Assembly: GCF_004136635.1 (NCBI RefSeq) | Contig: NZ_NOIU01000007.1 | Coordinates: forward strand, 1 to 32,831 | Source of the DNA: Rothia halotolerans | GTDB lineage: Bacteria; Actinomycetota; Actinomycetes; Actinomycetales; Micrococcaceae | Length of the DNA: 32,831 nucleotides | Direction: 5' to 3' | Shown here: positions 32,523 through 32,831 of the stretch, in pieces | How the letters are laid out: each line of letters starts with the position of its first letter | Numbering within the stretch: position 1 is the first letter of the stretch | The notes under the pieces: generated by a model | What the model saw: the letters and a program-made list of their open reading frames with translations, nothing else | Database searches by the model: none | Told to the model about the DNA's origin: nothing | Made by a program: the position numbers and the translations under genes

Positions 32523-32642
32523 ATTCGGCAGCGACCTACTCTCCCACACACCTTCCGGGTGCAGTACCATCGGCGCACAGAGCCTTAACGACCGGGTTCG
32601 GAATGGGACCGGGTGTACCCCTCTGGCTATTGCCACCGAAAA
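32523..32642 (-). rRNA. rrf: 5S rRNA (distal copy, complete)
   Basis: A complete 5S rRNA of about 120 nt on the minus strand. The 5' part reads TTCGGTGGCAATAGCC, then the conserved CCATTCCGAACCCGG loop, the GCGCCGATGGTACTGCA block and GTGGGAGAGTAGG. The terminal helix forms between TTCGGTGGC at the 5' end and GCTGCCGAA at the 3' end, with one or two G-U pairs. Ends are set by this helix and may be off by a few bases. Confidence 0.9.
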
Positions 32643-32757
32643 CCTTGAGCTCAGCACCGAGATGCTGGCAAAACTCGTCGTTTTCGACCTTTTCTATTAT
32701 ACATGGTCCTCCAGGGATCCGCCACTCTGGGCGGATCGACCCGAAGACCAAGATTAT
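32643..32757 (-). other. 5S-5S spacer with hairpin and TATAAT
   Basis: The 115-bp spacer between two tandem 5S genes holds a hairpin with 8-bp arms, GATCCGCC-CAGAGT-GGCGGATC on the minus strand (32737-32716). It resembles a shortened copy of the downstream terminator, which also contains GGCGGATCC. A perfect -10 hexamer TATAAT follows (32701-32696), without a matching -35. A small CAGCA/TGCTG stem precedes the distal 5S. Confidence 0.6.
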
Positions 32758-32831
32758 TTTCGGCGGTGTCCTACTCTCCCACACACCTCACGGGTGCAGT
32801 ACCATCGGCGCACAGAGCCTTAACGACCGGG
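32758..32831 (-). rRNA. rrf: 5S rRNA (proximal copy, partial at right edge)
   Basis: The 3' 74 nt or so of a second 5S gene in the same direction: CCCGGTCGTTAAGGCTCTG, the GCGCCGATGGTACTGCA block, and GTGGGAGAGTAGGACACCGCCGA at the 3' end (written here in part). It differs from the distal copy at about five positions, in the CCCGTGAGG loop and in the terminal helix (ACACCGCC against TCGCTGCC). The 23S and 16S genes of the operon should lie beyond the right edge. Confidence 0.88.

Noticed and set aside
1-32831. CRISPR arrays, insertion sequences, phage genes, tRNA genes
   Set aside because: No regularly spaced repeats, transposase or integrase motifs, or tRNA cloverleaf/TTCGA-arm patterns were noticed on either strand.

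Overview
The window is about 33 kb of GC-rich DNA (roughly 70% by eye). It has dense gene packing, many GTG starts, purine-rich ribosome sites and GTGA/ATGA overlaps between consecutive genes. The gene families (1,663-residue NAD-specific glutamate dehydrogenase, putrescine oxidase, QsuB/QsuD-type quinate enzymes, DUF6541 membrane proteins) point to a chromosomal segment of an actinobacterium. A member of the Micrococcales, possibly near Kocuria/Micrococcus/Brevibacterium, is my best guess and is inference only. I see no phage, transposon, CRISPR or tRNA signal.

Layout, left to right. (1) 1-4340, minus strand: a polyamine-use operon, in transcription order an APC permease, putrescine oxidase, a double-domain universal stress protein, and the start of an aldehyde dehydrogenase that runs off the left edge. 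A well-formed promoter is followed at once by a 19-bp operator-like inverted repeat. (2) 4499-5578, plus: a YdcF/DUF218 membrane protein. (3) 5646-15682, minus: a full-length NAD-glutamate dehydrogenase, a terminator, a second glutamate dehydrogenase paralogue lacking the ~540-residue N-terminal region, and, overlapping it by 4 bp, a GlcD/D-2-hydroxyglutarate-dehydrogenase-type flavoprotein. (4) 15787-20465: a quinate/shikimate module, with a QsuD-like dehydrogenase and a QsuB-like dehydroshikimate dehydratase on the plus strand, converging across a 30-bp palindrome on an MHS-family transporter. (5) 20719-26486, minus: a surface-glycan operon (DUF6541 protein, DPM-like GT2, DUF2304 protein, second GT2, flippase-like protein). 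(6) 26689-29609, plus: a class III aminotransferase and an MFS transporter. (7) 29739-31718, minus: a second DUF6541 protein. (8) 31938-32408, minus: an ElaA-like GNAT. (9) 32479-32831, minus: the tail of an rRNA operon, with two tandem, non-identical 5S rRNA genes and a strong terminator.

How it fits together: module 1 imports putrescine and oxidises it to 4-aminobutanal, which the aldehyde dehydrogenase (or a relative) would oxidise toward GABA/succinate. Module 3 handles glutamate and 2-oxoglutarate, where the amino nitrogen and carbon would go. Module 4 converts quinate/shikimate to protocatechuate. Modules 5 and 7 build a cell-surface polysaccharide. The region reads as a catabolic and envelope section of chromosome next to an rRNA operon. 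The least ordinary items are the tandem glutamate dehydrogenases with a coupled flavoprotein, the duplicated DUF6541 proteins, and the heterogeneous tandem 5S genes.
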